Shown: positions 8,044-17,015 of the stretch, in pieces
Layout of the letters: the number at the start of each line of letters is the position of its first letter
Numbering within the stretch: the stretch's first letter is position 1
NCBI GenBank assembly: GCA_029719485.1
Contig: CP120722.1
Coordinates: 2,046,001-2,110,000 of the forward strand
Source of the DNA: Kiritimatiellota bacterium B12222
GTDB lineage: Bacteria > Verrucomicrobiota > Kiritimatiellia > SS1-B-03-39 > UBA6053
Reading direction: 5' to 3'
DNA: 64,000 nucleotides
Position numbers and translations under genes: made by a program
The notes under the pieces: model-generated
Told to the model about the DNA's origin: nothing
What the model saw: only the letters and a program-made list of their open reading frames with translations
Databases searched by the model: none

Positions 8044-9777
8044 TCAGCGAGGAGGGGGGATAAACTCTGCTTCGATAGAGTTAAGGGTGCCTTGGTTATT
8101 TAAAGGGCTGTCTGCTCCCTGAATCTGACCTTGGGTCGAAACCTCGACTTCAATGCCCACACTTGGCGGAGGTTGTACCACAGGAGCTGTGCCACCACTG
8201 CCTCCCGAACCTTGAACGGCACCATTTCTTCCGCCCTCTGCTCCTCCATTCACATTTCCTCCACCGATGGCACCCCCCCCCATTACTTCACCAGAAGTCG
8301 TACCGCCACCTGCAATACCTGCATTGAGCAGGGAGCCTTTTTTATCTTTTCCACCCTGACCGCCTCCTTTTTCAGCGCCACCTTTGTCGGCCCCAGAGCT
8401 GGCACCCTTATCTCCACCGGAGCTTCCTCCTTTATCTGCACCGGAACTGCCACCTTTTTTCGCCGCAGAGCTGCCAGAACTTTTGGCTGCAGAACTGCCA
8501 CCGTTTTTTTTAGCGCCAGAACTTCCTGTATTTTTGGCTCCGGCATTTGTGCCTGTTTTTTTAGCGCCAGAGCTGGCTTTCGTTCCGCCTCCACTGCTTG
8601 AACCTTTTGCCCCAGCCCCTGCCGCGCCGTTACGATTTCCCGTGCCAGGGCCGGTCACAAAAACGTCGGCGGCACCGGTGGAGGTGCCTCCATTTTTTCC
8701 GTTTGTAGGACCTGCCACAAACACATCGATGCGGCCTCCTTTGGTCGCGCCCCCACCCGTAGTTCCTGACATGGCTCCGACAAATACATCGCCTTTGGCA
8801 CCACTTTTATCGCCCCCGGCTGTTCCTGCATTTCCACCCATGGTGAATACATCACCTTTGGCACCATTTGAGCTGCCACCGCTGTTTCCGGTGCCAGGGC
8901 CTGTCACAAACACATCACCCCGTGCGCCGCTGCTGGTGCCTCCACCACTTCCTGAAGTAGGGCTTGGAACGAAAACGTCCCCCCTGGCTCCGCTACTGCG
9001 TCCTCCACCGCTCCCGGATGTGGGGCTTGGCACAAAGACGTCACCTCTGCCACCCCCTGGAGCGTTCCCCCCATTTCCTGACATGGGACCGGGAATAAAT
9101 ACATCACTTGTCTGACCCATGATATTACCCCGAGGCATTTTTCCTCCATCCATGGCTCCACCCGCCATTCTTGATCCGTCTAGTTGCCCTCCATTGATGG
9201 TTTCTTCAGCCATTTTTGCGGATCCCATTCTGTCGCCTGCCATCGTCGCTGAAGTTTTAGCTCCCAGAGCTGCACTACCTTCCAAGGCTGGCCCAAAGAC
9301 TTTGCCTCCAGGGTGTAAACCTGAATTTTTTCCATGAGGAAGGCCTGTAGGATTCACGCCATCCATGGCTGCACCCAAAACTTTTCCCGCCTCATTTCGA
9401 GGAGGAATCTTTGCACCACTGGTGGGTGCGCCCGATATCCTTCCTGGCATGATGTTGGTATTGGTGGGGAGGTTTTCTTTGATATTGGGAGGGATGCCAC
9501 TTTTTCCCGCGGGGAGAGAGGGGGGAGGTGGTGCTCCATTCTTTTGTCCACCCGATGGTGGGGGGATCGGTGGATGTACTGGAGGCAAGGACGGTTGCAA
9601 CGCGGGAGGAAGTAGCACTGGGGGAGGCGCGATGATTTCTTGAGGAATTTTTTTAACCGGTGTTGAAATCTGTTTTGACAGAGATGGGGTTCCACTTTTG
9701 GCCGGGGCGGCTTTCAGGGGAATCCCCACAGAAACTATCGAAACGAAAACCAAAGAACCGCTGATGACTTTTTTCAT
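8044..9777 (-). CDS. Secreted Gly/Ser/Lys-rich repeat protein, 577 aa
   Basis: A signal peptide (residues 1-24, ending P-L-K-A-A) is followed by a sequence of striking low complexity. Residues about 45-110 are proline-rich. Residues about 224-375 hold eight D-V-F units roughly every 20-25 residues, for example G-D-V-F-V-P-S-P-T-S-G-S-G-G-G. Residues about 385-480 are repeated S-S-G-A-K-K / S-S-G-A-D-K-type blocks. The last part is Gly-rich and ends with an ordinary E-F-I-P-P-P-R. No catalytic domain is visible. It resembles a structural or surface-matrix protein, or the substrate of the neighbouring membrane pair. The coding strand carries a run of nine G (8273-8281), a possible slippage site. 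The function is unknown. Confidence 0.65.
   Translation of the reverse strand: MKKVISGSLVFVSIVSVGIPLKAAPAKSGTPSLSKQISTPVKKIPQEIIAPPPVLLPPALQPSLPPVHPPIPPPSGGQKNGAPPPPSLPAGKSGIPPNIKENLPTNTNIMPGRISGAPTSGAKIPPRNEAGKVLGAAMDGVNPTGLPHGKNSGLHPGGKVFGPALEGSAALGAKTSATMAGDRMGSAKMAEETINGGQLDGSRMAGGAMDGGKMPRGNIMGQTSDVFIPGPMSGNGGNAPGGGRGDVFVPSPTSGSGGGRSSGARGDVFVPSPTSGSGGGTSSGARGDVFVTGPGTGNSGGSSNGAKGDVFTMGGNAGTAGGDKSGAKGDVFVGAMSGTTGGGATKGGRIDVFVAGPTNGKNGGTSTGAADVFVTGPGTGNRNGAAGAGAKGSSSGGGTKASSGAKKTGTNAGAKNTGSSGAKKNGGSSAAKSSGSSAAKKGGSSGADKGGSSGGDKGASSGADKGGAEKGGGQGGKDKKGSLLNAGIAGGGTTSGEVMGGGAIGGGNVNGGAEGGRNGAVQGSGGSGGTAPVVQPPPSVGIEVEVSTQGQIQGADSPLNNQGTLNSIEAEFIPPPR
8640..9110 (-). repeat. D-V-F repeat block inside the 577-aa protein
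   Basis: Eight degenerate units of about 60-75 bp encode G-D-V-F-V followed by a P/G/S/T spacer. The most alike are the consecutive pair encoding G-D-V-F-V-P-S-P-T-S-G-S-G-G-G. The sequence drift suggests an old expansion with some recent duplication. Confidence 0.75.
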
Positions 9778-9815
9778 GTACCTTTCCTTTTTATCTGCAA
9801 ATGTTTTTCGAAACC

Positions 9816-10223
9816 CTAGTTTTGGTTAGGGTTCTGGTTGGGGGGGGAATTCGGGTTTTGGTTAGGGGCTTGATTGGGGGAGACGACGACGGGCGGTGTG
9901 ATGACTACGGGAGGAGTGACCACTTTCGGTTTACTGCTCTGTTTAGGAGGGAGAGCTATGGGAGCAGGTTGTAGGGATTTAATGAGGCTGGCAGGGGAGG
10001 TTAACGCTCTCTCAACCTGCTGTTCAAAGGGTTGGCCGCCTGTGTTTACGCCGATCCTTTGTTGGTAAAACGTAAAGGTTCCGTAAGGATTCCACGCAAA
10101 AGACCAAGGGCGATCGAGAATCCCTATTTTGCGGTCGATGGCCGCATCCTCTGCGGGACTTTGTGCAAATATCATGCATGAAAAATGGCTGAAGATGTAG
10201 ATGGAGATCCAGAGGGGTTTCAT
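9816..10223 (-). CDS. Secreted Pro/Asn/Gln-tailed protein, 135 aa
   Basis: A 135-residue protein with a signal peptide (I-Y-I-F-S-H-F-S-C-M-I-F-A, then Q-S-P-A-E). A conserved-looking segment follows (D-R-K-I-G-I-L-D-R-P-W-S-F-A-W-N-P-Y-G-T), and the C-terminal third consists of P-P-V-V and P-N-Q-N-P-N repeats. The tail is encoded by short tandem repeats and includes eight consecutive C on the coding strand (G at 9840-9847), where slippage would change the C-terminus. It sits 10 bp downstream of the TPR-barrel gene and 38 bp upstream of the 577-residue protein gene, so it belongs to the same operon. I do not recognise a family. A small surface or periplasmic linker protein is the most that can be said. 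Confidence 0.6.
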   Translation of the reverse strand: MKPLWISIYIFSHFSCMIFAQSPAEDAAIDRKIGILDRPWSFAWNPYGTFTFYQQRIGVNTGGQPFEQQVERALTSPASLIKSLQPAPIALPPKQSSKPKVVTPPVVITPPVVVSPNQAPNQNPNSPPNQNPNQN

Positions 10224-10233
10224 GTTCGCTCCT

Positions 10234-11574
10234 TTATAAATTTAGACTCAGGGCGAGTCCGGCAATGGTGGCGTCATATTCTGCGTAGTCCATATTCGAA
10301 CTTGCTGAAACTGCGGTGTATGAGAGTTCAATATTATATCGGTTTTCCTGAAAGGATTTAACCAAGGTCGCGTTGAAGGTCCAAATGTCATCCAACCGTT
10401 CCGGTTCAGGCAGAAAATCCGGATAATCAGATTGCTGATAGCGCAGGCCCATCAAAAGGGTGAGCTCGTAGGGGAAAATGATGTTTAAGGATCCGTTTCC
10501 TGAATGGCTTTCCTGGATAAACTGGCTTCCTCCGGTGGTGGCGCTGGCATAGCCATATCCCAGAGTTAACTGCAACCAGTCTTTGAAAAATCGTTGATCG
10601 GAACTGATGCCCGCGACCCATTCCTCACCATCGAGGTCATAGTATTCCGGATAGTCGACTTCGCCATCAAAATCCTTCCAGTAGTAGCCCCCCAATACAC
10701 CGAGAGTCCAGTTCGGGGAAACTTGTAAATAAATACTTCCATTCATGTCTTCGATTTGACTGTAGTCTTCGTTGTCGAGTTGGGTGTGGGTGCTGCTGGC
10801 GCTCACCCGAGTGAAGTAGTAACGTGATGCGAGGATACCTTGACTGGAAATCGCAAAGCCGGGACTATAGGATTTTACGTTATAGGCTTCATATTCTTTT
10901 TGATCATGAAGAGAGGCATAGCCTGAAAAAACGAGGTCGAAACTGAAGGGGAGATTGCCCGCTTGCTGTTCGATAAGAGAATAGGCCATATAGGTTGAGC
11001 TGGTCCAGCGTCCAGAACCTTGAGGATCTCCCACGGGGTCATTTTTAGCTCGTGCGGGCACGTTATCATCATATTCCCAGCCGACACGAATATAGAGATC
11101 GAAACGGTCCACAGCGTTTGAGGTGGCCCCCCGATGTTGTTGCAGGGATAAAAGTTCGGGCCGGGCTATTCTACAGCGTTCGGCGTATTCGGAATCAGGT
11201 GCGTGAGCGATGATTTGTTCAGAGAGTTTGAGGGCGTCATCATAATACCCTCCCGAGGCATAAGCATGTGCTAGATAAAAAGCCATAGATACACTTTCGG
11301 GATATAGGATGACCGCTTCTCTTAACCAGGCCGCCGCTTGGTCGGGATATCCTGCATCGAGTAAACACATGCCCATTAGTCGCAACAACACGGGATCATT
11401 AGGATGCTCTTTCAACGCGGCTTCGGCAGCGATATACGCAGATTTATATTCTCCTGCTCGATACAATTCCGCGGGTTTCTCCCAAGGTTCCTGAGCGAGG
11501 TCCTGCGCAACAAGCTTCGTAACCGCCATGCCACTGAGTGCGAAGAAAATGAAAACTAAACTTTTTTTAAACAT
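10234..11574 (-). CDS. TPR plus outer-membrane beta-barrel protein (Slam-like architecture)
   Basis: A 446-residue protein. After a signal peptide (residues 1-23, ending L-V-A-Q), residues about 30-150 form tetratricopeptide-like helical pairs (A-E-L-Y-R-A-G-E-Y-K-S-A-Y-I-A-A and following). From about 160 to the end, alternating hydrophobic strands rich in Tyr and Trp start with V-G-W-E-Y-D-D-N-V and end in L-A-L-S-L-N-L, consistent with a 12-16 strand barrel. N-terminal TPRs plus a C-terminal barrel is the arrangement of Slam (DUF560) surface-protein exporters. The similarity is architectural, not proven. It is the first gene of the five-gene cluster, and the two following genes encode secreted low-complexity proteins that could be its cargo. 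Confidence 0.65.
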   Translation of the reverse strand: MFKKSLVFIFFALSGMAVTKLVAQDLAQEPWEKPAELYRAGEYKSAYIAAEAALKEHPNDPVLLRLMGMCLLDAGYPDQAAAWLREAVILYPESVSMAFYLAHAYASGGYYDDALKLSEQIIAHAPDSEYAERCRIARPELLSLQQHRGATSNAVDRFDLYIRVGWEYDDNVPARAKNDPVGDPQGSGRWTSSTYMAYSLIEQQAGNLPFSFDLVFSGYASLHDQKEYEAYNVKSYSPGFAISSQGILASRYYFTRVSASSTHTQLDNEDYSQIEDMNGSIYLQVSPNWTLGVLGGYYWKDFDGEVDYPEYYDLDGEEWVAGISSDQRFFKDWLQLTLGYGYASATTGGSQFIQESHSGNGSLNIIFPYELTLLMGLRYQQSDYPDFLPEPERLDDIWTFNATLVKSFQENRYNIELSYTAVSASSNMDYAEYDATIAGLALSLNL

Positions 11575-11891
11575 ACCTTAAATTCTTTAAGCTGACTGAA
11601 GAGGAGAAGATGTGTTTAAAAGTAGGGAGGTGTATGGCTTATGTCGATTGAAAAGAGGCGTCAGATTTTAAAAGATTTATCAGGCGGAAAGAGGATCCGT
11701 ATTTTCGTCGGTATGCTGTGAATGACACCATTTTTATTGGGTTTTTAAAAAGAGTGTGGGATCGATTTATGAGTGGAGGTCTGAGGGGATAAATCGGATG
11801 ATATTAGATGTCTATCTTAAGGTTGGTCTGGTCGGTATGGTCTGTCGGAATGGTCTGCTGTGTTTTGATGCTTGGGAAGGTGTGGGCACAA

Positions 11892-11916
11892 AAAAAACAT
11901 CGTGAAGATGTTTTTT
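11892..11916 (-). terminator. A/T-type hairpin with T tracts on both strands
   Basis: Stem aaaaaacatc / gatgtttttt with loop gtgaa. It is symmetrical, so it could act in either direction; on the minus strand it would be a second terminator about 90 bp after oadB. It has few G-C pairs and is therefore weak. Confidence 0.5.
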
Positions 11917-11962
11917 GAGAGGCCAAGGCGTTGGCATTTTTGGGTGTTGTCACTGACAAGCA

Positions 11963-11993
11963 GGTCTGTCTGATCCGGTAGATCAGACAGACC
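11963..11993 (-). terminator. Strong 13-bp hairpin behind oadB
   Basis: Perfect arms ggtctgtctgatc / gatcagacagacc with a 5-base loop lie just beyond the oadB stop. No T run follows, so it is an mRNA 3'-end stabiliser or factor-dependent terminator rather than a classical intrinsic one. Confidence 0.55.
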
Positions 11994-12006
11994 CTCTTGT
12001 AGTCGA

Positions 12007-13497
12007 TCAGCCACACAGGGCGAGTAGTACACCTGCGGCGACCGCTGAGCCGATCACTCCTGCGACGTTGGGGCCCATCGCGTGCATCAGGAGGATGTTA
12101 TTCGCATTTTCTTCCTGACCCACTTTGTTGGCGACCCGAGCGGCCATGGGAACGGCGGATACGCCTGCAGATCCGATCAAAGGGTTCACCTTGTTTTTAC
12201 AGAACTTGTTCATGAGTTTGGCCAACAGTACACCGCAAGCGGTGCCGATCATAAAGGCGACCAATCCCAGGGCCAGAATGCCGAGGGTGTTCGCGTTAAG
12301 AAATTTGTCCGCCGCCAACTTGGAGCCGACTGCGAGCCCCAGCATGATGGTGACAATGTTGATCAGGGCGTTTTGAGCAGTGTCAGATAATCTATCGACG
12401 ACCATAGATTCTTTCATCAGATTTCCGAGCATCAGCATACCGATAAGCGGGGTGGCTGAGGGTAAAAACAGGATGCAAAGAAAGAGGACCAACAGAGGGA
12501 AAACGATTCTTTCGGCCTTGGAGACGCGACGAAGCTGTCTCATCACGATTCCACGTTCTTCTTTTGTAGTTAACGCGCGCATAATGGGAGGCTGAATAAT
12601 CGGCACCAGCGCCATATAGGAGTAGGCGGCTACTGCGATTGCACCCAACAAGTTGGGGGAAAGTCGGGAGGATAGAAAGATCGCGGTGGGGCCATCTGCG
12701 CCCCCAATAATGCCAATGGAGGCGGCGTCTTGTAAGGAGAAGTTGATCATGCCTCCGGTCCAATGGGTCAATGCTAGTGCACCGAGGAGGGCCGCAAAGA
12801 TGCCAAACTGTGCTGCGGCACCCAGGAGGGCCGTTTTAGGATTTGCGAGAAGAGGCCCAAAGTCGGTCATGGCGCCTACACCTAGAAAGATCAGCAAGGG
12901 GAAAACCCCGGTTTGCACACCGACGGTATAGAAGTAGTAGAGGAAGCCTGCAGGTTGTCCGGGAATGGGGCCCATGGCAATACCTGCAACTGGAATGTTG
13001 GTGAGAATGGCGCCAAATCCAATGGGTAGGAGCAGTAAGGGTTCAAAGCCTTTTGAGATGGCCAGATAGATTAACAACAGACCGATCAAGATCATCACGA
13101 ATTGTCCCGCACCTACGGGCAGCAGATGATGTGGACTGTAGCCTTCTTTTTCTGCGGCCTGAAGCTTGTGGCTGAGTTCGGAGACAATGTCGGGATCTAC
13201 GCCGTGTTGAACAGAGGTTTCGAGCACGTGATGCGCATTGGCAAAGTGTCCTGCCGCGATTTCTGCTTCCACGGTTTTGATGACGGCATCCGTGTAGGCT
13301 GCTTCCTGTTCTGCCAATGTTTCCGGGTGAATAAACCGGTAGATGCCAGTAGATTCCCAGAGTTTTGCAAAGCCTTTACTCACTGAGAGCTCTTCTGTAG
13401 GGGATGAAGATTCAGCGGCAGAACAGGGCTGGACCATGCTTGCGATGAGTAGCATCGCAAGGCAGAGGGATCCCAATAGATTTTTGAGGGTGAACAT
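12007..13497 (-). CDS. oadB: Na+-pumping oxaloacetate decarboxylase, beta subunit
   Basis: The membrane subunit that decarboxylates carboxybiotin and exports Na+. The core (from about residue 145) has [43 protein letters not shown] and the final [13 protein letters not shown]. The start at 13497 is chosen because AAGGAGA stands eight bases before it and 13 bp after the oadA stop. Unusually, the core is preceded by a signal peptide-like segment and about 100 soluble residues, which most OadB proteins (about 370-430 aa) lack. It is the last gene of oadG-oadA-oadB. Confidence 0.92.
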   Translation of the reverse strand: MFTLKNLLGSLCLAMLLIASMVQPCSAAESSSPTEELSVSKGFAKLWESTGIYRFIHPETLAEQEAAYTDAVIKTVEAEIAAGHFANAHHVLETSVQHGVDPDIVSELSHKLQAAEKEGYSPHHLLPVGAGQFVMILIGLLLIYLAISKGFEPLLLLPIGFGAILTNIPVAGIAMGPIPGQPAGFLYYFYTVGVQTGVFPLLIFLGVGAMTDFGPLLANPKTALLGAAAQFGIFAALLGALALTHWTGGMINFSLQDAASIGIIGGADGPTAIFLSSRLSPNLLGAIAVAAYSYMALVPIIQPPIMRALTTKEERGIVMRQLRRVSKAERIVFPLLVLFLCILFLPSATPLIGMLMLGNLMKESMVVDRLSDTAQNALINIVTIMLGLAVGSKLAADKFLNANTLGILALGLVAFMIGTACGVLLAKLMNKFCKNKVNPLIGSAGVSAVPMAARVANKVGQEENANNILLMHAMGPNVAGVIGSAVAAGVLLALCG

Positions 13498-13510
13498 GTG
13501 GAAGATCTCC

Positions 13511-15319
13511 TTATTTGATCGAGACGAGTTCTTGGCCACCGTTTGCTTGGTCGCCAGCTTGGACGCTCAACTCGCAGATTTTCCCTGCAACGGGTGCTTT
13601 GATTTCGATCTCCATTTTCATGGCTTCCATGATCAGCAATACATCACCTATCTTCACTTGATCGCCCTCTTTAACTAGAACCTTAATTACGTTCCCCGGG
13701 ACCTGTGCTTTCACGTGGGTTACATCGGAGGGCGCTGGTGTATCTCCTTTGACCGCTGGGGCTATGCCGTCGATTACATCGATGTCGTAGGCTTTGCCGT
13801 TCACAGTGGCGGTGTCGCCTTTGACTTCAACCTCGTAGGTCTTGTCATTGACGGTTACGGTGTAGGCACCATCACCACCGGCGGCAGCTTCAGGAGCTGC
13901 TGGGGTAGACGCACCTTTGCGCACGCCGTTCACTTTGGATTTGCCCAGTAGGAAGTCGATGCCTTTTTGCAAACAGGTCGCGGCAATAAATACGTTCTCG
14001 TCGCAATGATCGGTAATGCCGGCATCCGTCAGCATTTTTTTCGCTGCATCTACGCCTTTGTTGGGGTCGGCATCATTGAGATCGACGGGGTTGACTGTGG
14101 TGGGCTCAAGGTTGAGTTTTTCCGCTGCCAGTTTTACGATTTCCGGATCTGGTTCACAAGGGGTTTTTCCGAAGTAGCCGAGCACCATTTTTCCGTAGCC
14201 ATCCGCAATTTTTTCCCAGGGGCCAAACATAACATTGTTGAAGGCCTGTTGGAAATAAAACTGAGAAACCGGGGTGACCGAGGTACCATAACCACCGCGT
14301 CGAACCGCTTCGCCCATGGCTTCGATACAGGCTTCGTATTTGTCCATAAGGCCATTGTCACGGAGCATCTGGGTATTGGCGGTGAGGGCACCACCGGGCA
14401 TGGGGGACCACGGAATCATGGGCTCTACCGCTTTCGCTTCCGGGGGAATGAAGTAGTCGGCCATGCACTCTTTAAAGACCGCTTCGGCTTTCATCATTTT
14501 ATCGATGTCGACATCCAGTTCGTAGTCTTCTCCCCGCAGGGCGTGCCAGAGGGTGGCGACGTCGGGTTGGCTGGTGCCGCCAGAGGCAGGCGCCATGGAG
14601 CAGTCTACCTGATCGGCACCGGCTTTGATGGCGGCGATATAGCCGAGGGTGGCGACGCCAGCGGTCTCGTGAGAGTGGAAAACCAATTTGGTGTCGCCGG
14701 GAAGGAGTTTTCGCGCCATCTTGATGGTCTCGTAAACTTTCTTGGGTGCGGAGGTGCCGGAGGCGTCTTTGAAGCAAACGCTATCGAAGGGTACACCTGC
14801 TTTGAGGATTTCTTCGAGGGTTTTTTGGTAGAAGGCCACGTCATGCGCACCACTGCATCCGGGAGGAAGTTCCATCATGGTGACCACAACTTCGTGTTGG
14901 AGGCCATGGGCATTGATGGATTTTCCTGAGTCGTAGAGGTTGTTGACATCGTTGAGGGCGTCGAAGTTTCGAATGGTGGTCATGCCATGCTTTTTAAACA
15001 TTTTGGCATGCAGGTCGATGATGTCGCGTGACTGGGAGTCGAGACCCACCACATTGATGCCACGACCCAGGGTCTGTAGATCCGCATCCGGTCCGGCGGC
15101 CTCGCGGAATTTATCCATCATATCAAATGCGGATTCGTTGCAATAGAAGAAGGGGGCTTGAAAACGTGCGCCACCTCCAGCTTCAAAATGGGTTTGTCCT
15201 GCTTCTGCACAGGCTTTGATTGCGGGAAGGAAATCTTCGGTGAGTACGCGGGCACCGTAAACGGATTGGAAACCGTCGCGGAACGCGGTGTTCATAATGT
15301 GAATAGTTTTTTTAGCCAT
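13511..15319 (-). CDS. oadA: Oxaloacetate decarboxylase alpha subunit (carboxyltransferase plus biotin domain)
   Basis: Transfers the C4 carboxyl of oxaloacetate to biotin, giving pyruvate. At 602 residues it has the usual length. Residues 1 to about 300 form the carboxyltransferase TIM barrel, with [10 protein letters not shown] in place of the common T-L-R-D-A-H-Q-S, and [10 protein letters not shown] for metal binding. A conserved carboxylase domain follows. The last 75 residues are a biotinyl domain with the lysine in E-A-M-K-M-E. An Ala/Gly/Pro linker precedes it. The gene lies between oadG (26 bp) and oadB. The substrate could also be another 2-oxoacid, but the oadG and oadB neighbours favour oxaloacetate. 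Confidence 0.92.
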   Translation of the reverse strand: MAKKTIHIMNTAFRDGFQSVYGARVLTEDFLPAIKACAEAGQTHFEAGGGARFQAPFFYCNESAFDMMDKFREAAGPDADLQTLGRGINVVGLDSQSRDIIDLHAKMFKKHGMTTIRNFDALNDVNNLYDSGKSINAHGLQHEVVVTMMELPPGCSGAHDVAFYQKTLEEILKAGVPFDSVCFKDASGTSAPKKVYETIKMARKLLPGDTKLVFHSHETAGVATLGYIAAIKAGADQVDCSMAPASGGTSQPDVATLWHALRGEDYELDVDIDKMMKAEAVFKECMADYFIPPEAKAVEPMIPWSPMPGGALTANTQMLRDNGLMDKYEACIEAMGEAVRRGGYGTSVTPVSQFYFQQAFNNVMFGPWEKIADGYGKMVLGYFGKTPCEPDPEIVKLAAEKLNLEPTTVNPVDLNDADPNKGVDAAKKMLTDAGITDHCDENVFIAATCLQKGIDFLLGKSKVNGVRKGASTPAAPEAAAGGDGAYTVTVNDKTYEVEVKGDTATVNGKAYDIDVIDGIAPAVKGDTPAPSDVTHVKAQVPGNVIKVLVKEGDQVKIGDVLLIMEAMKMEIEIKAPVAGKICELSVQAGDQANGGQELVSIK

Positions 15320-15345
15320 AATCTTGTCCTTAATCTTAAAATTGT

Positions 15346-15558
15346 TCAGCCTTTTTTGGCCCGGATTGCTGCCAGTGCGACCGCAATGACGGCGTCTTGA
15401 TCTGAAGGATACACCGTTCGGTCTTCCACCTCACCGGGGAAGAGTTGTGCATGTTTTTTAAAGCCGGCCGCCATAAGCTGCATGGCGAAAACGAGCAGAA
15501 TGAGAAACGCGAAAACGGTCGCCATCCCTATTACTAATATAACAAATCCTTGAGCCAT
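15346..15558 (-). CDS. oadG: Oxaloacetate decarboxylase gamma subunit
   Basis: A 70-residue protein with one N-terminal membrane segment (F-V-I-L-V-I-G-M-A-T-V-F-A-F-L-I-L-L-V-F) followed by a short charged cytoplasmic tail. This is the usual form of OadG, which helps assemble the alpha and beta subunits. The tail contains D-Q-D-A-V-I-A-V-A-L-A-A-I, typical of the family. It is the first gene of the operon, with a ribosome-binding site (AAAGGAAA) just upstream. Confidence 0.9.
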   Translation of the reverse strand: MAQGFVILVIGMATVFAFLILLVFAMQLMAAGFKKHAQLFPGEVEDRTVYPSDQDAVIAVALAAIRAKKG

Positions 15559-15901
15559 AATGTTTCCTTTAGAATTGTGAGGAAGTAAAAACGATCTGTC
15601 CTCTAAATAAATGGGGCAGGTAGAACCAGTTTAAAATGAGTAAAGTGGTAATGTTTGTAAGGGTTTAAGTGAAGTGGGGCGCATTTACGAGAGCAAAGGG
15701 TGTTGGGGTATTTGAAGAGGGTATGGGTAGGCTTCTGAAGGGATGGATTCTCCTATTTCATTGTCGATCCGTTGCTGTGGTTTATGAGGTTTGCTGTGTC
15801 CATAGGTCTTACTCGAAAGTAAGTTTGTTCGTTGAAATTACACCTCATGGGCGGCAGTTTACTCTTGGCAATTACGTGAGGGGTGAACAAGGTAATGGCA
15901 T
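15559..15901. other. Divergent intergenic region, oadG / DUF5685
   Basis: A 343-bp gap between divergent genes. I see no gene and no strong repeat. It must carry promoters for both directions. Open frames through it are shadows without ribosome-binding sites. Confidence 0.45.
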
Positions 15902-16963
15902 ATGTTTGGATTTCTCACTGCCCCATGTGCATCCTGTCGTAGTCAGGAGCATTCTGTTTACCGCGCTCACTTCTGTGGGTTATGCAACCGTTTGCGTCAG
16001 GATTATGGTTTGCCTATGCGTTTCTTGGTGAATCGAGATGCAACCTTTCTTTCGATCTTGGGGAATGCCTTGGATCCGACAGAGACTGTTCCCGAGTCGG
16101 CCACGTGTTGCAATCCGTTGGGGAAACCCCGTTGGGTGGTGCAAAAAGGGGATAGCGTCTCTTATGCGGCTGCGATCACCATGTGTGGACTCAAAGCCAA
16201 ACTGGATGATGAAGTGGAGGATCGGCGGTTGTGGTGTAGCGCAGTTCCTGTCCGCGGATTGCGGGGGATCGTTTCGGGTGCTCTCTCGAAGGCCGAAGAT
16301 CATTTGAATCAAGTTGGATTTCCTGTGGATCGTGTACAAGAGGCGCTCAGCGAGCAAAGCCTTATCGAAAAGTTTGCCACAACAAGCGGAAAAGCAAACC
16401 TGGAAGACCTGAGTCGTCCGACTTCTTTTTCCTTTGGCAAAATTTTCGCCCATAGTCATGAGAGGGCAGGTGAGTCATTGGAGCAAATTGGGCAATGTCT
16501 GGGACGGGTGATTTACACCATGGATGCGTGGGTAGATCAAAAGCGGGACAAAGGGGATGGGCAATTTAATCCATTTTTGGTGCAACCTCAATTGCTTACT
16601 ACCGTTCCCCAAATGGTGAACCGGGATTTACAGACGATGAGATCTGCGATGCAGGGGTTGCCGCTGTTTAGTCACCGAGAGCTTGTGGAACTGATACTCG
16701 GACGTAATTTAGAGAAAACCTGCGCTTCCATCATGGCCGGAAACGGTCGCATGCAGCAGAGCTCCACAACAGGTAAGAAACGCAAAGAGGCCCGACAAAA
16801 TGGATTTTGTTCCTGGTGCGATGTCATTTATTGTTGTGATTGCGGCAGCTGTGATTGTGGTAGTTCTGATGTAGGTGCTTCTGATTGTGATGGATGCTGT
16901 TGTAGCGATGGCTGTTTGGATTGTGGCTGTGGTTGTGACCTCTGTTGTTGTGACTGCGGGTAA
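15902..16963 (+). CDS. DUF5685-like protein with Cys-rich C-terminal tail
   Basis: A 353-residue protein. The N-terminus M-F-G-F-L-T-A-P-C-A-S-C followed by H-F-C-G-L-C-N-R-L-R-Q-D-Y-G is characteristic of DUF5685, an all-helical family of unknown function; D-D-E-V-E-D and A-W-V-D-Q-K-R-D-K occur later. The last 50 residues are extraordinary: about 20 Cys with Gly, Asp and Ser, including C-C-D-C-G-S-C-D-C-G and ending C-C-C-D-C-G. Such a tail could bind several metal ions or form disulfides. AAGG eight bases upstream supports the ATG. A lytic transglycosylase gene follows 52 bp downstream. The family call is from memory. Confidence 0.7.
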   Translation: MFGFLTAPCASCRSQEHSVYRAHFCGLCNRLRQDYGLPMRFLVNRDATFLSILGNALDPTETVPESATCCNPLGKPRWVVQKGDSVSYAAAITMCGLKAKLDDEVEDRRLWCSAVPVRGLRGIVSGALSKAEDHLNQVGFPVDRVQEALSEQSLIEKFATTSGKANLEDLSRPTSFSFGKIFAHSHERAGESLEQIGQCLGRVIYTMDAWVDQKRDKGDGQFNPFLVQPQLLTTVPQMVNRDLQTMRSAMQGLPLFSHRELVELILGRNLEKTCASIMAGNGRMQQSSTTGKKRKEARQNGFCSWCDVIYCCDCGSCDCGSSDVGASDCDGCCCSDGCLDCGCGCDLCCCDCG

Positions 16964-17015
16964 AGTTGAGGGGGAATACTTGATATCCCGGAGGGTCTGG
17001 GCGACCTTTCCCCAG

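Larger units (their letters stand above)
11575..12006. other. Intergenic region with two hairpins
   Basis: A 432-bp stretch between the start of the TPR-barrel gene and the end of oadB, holding no credible gene. It should contain the promoter of the five-gene cluster near its left end and the 3' end signals of the oad operon near its right end, which are listed separately. Confidence 0.5.

Noticed and set aside
8384-9115. 243-codon plus-strand open frame rich in Pro and Ala
   Set aside because: It is the complement of the Gly-rich repeat region. The repeat pattern, signal peptide and operon position support the minus-strand gene.
13967-14929. 320-codon plus-strand open frame
   Set aside because: It is antisense to oadA, whose motifs are clear. 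Its composition is that of a shadow frame (rich in Gly, Phe, Val, His).
16875-17015. N-terminal extension of the lytic transglycosylase from 16875
   Set aside because: It overlaps the Cys-rich tail of the DUF5685 gene, and the true signal peptide begins after 17016.
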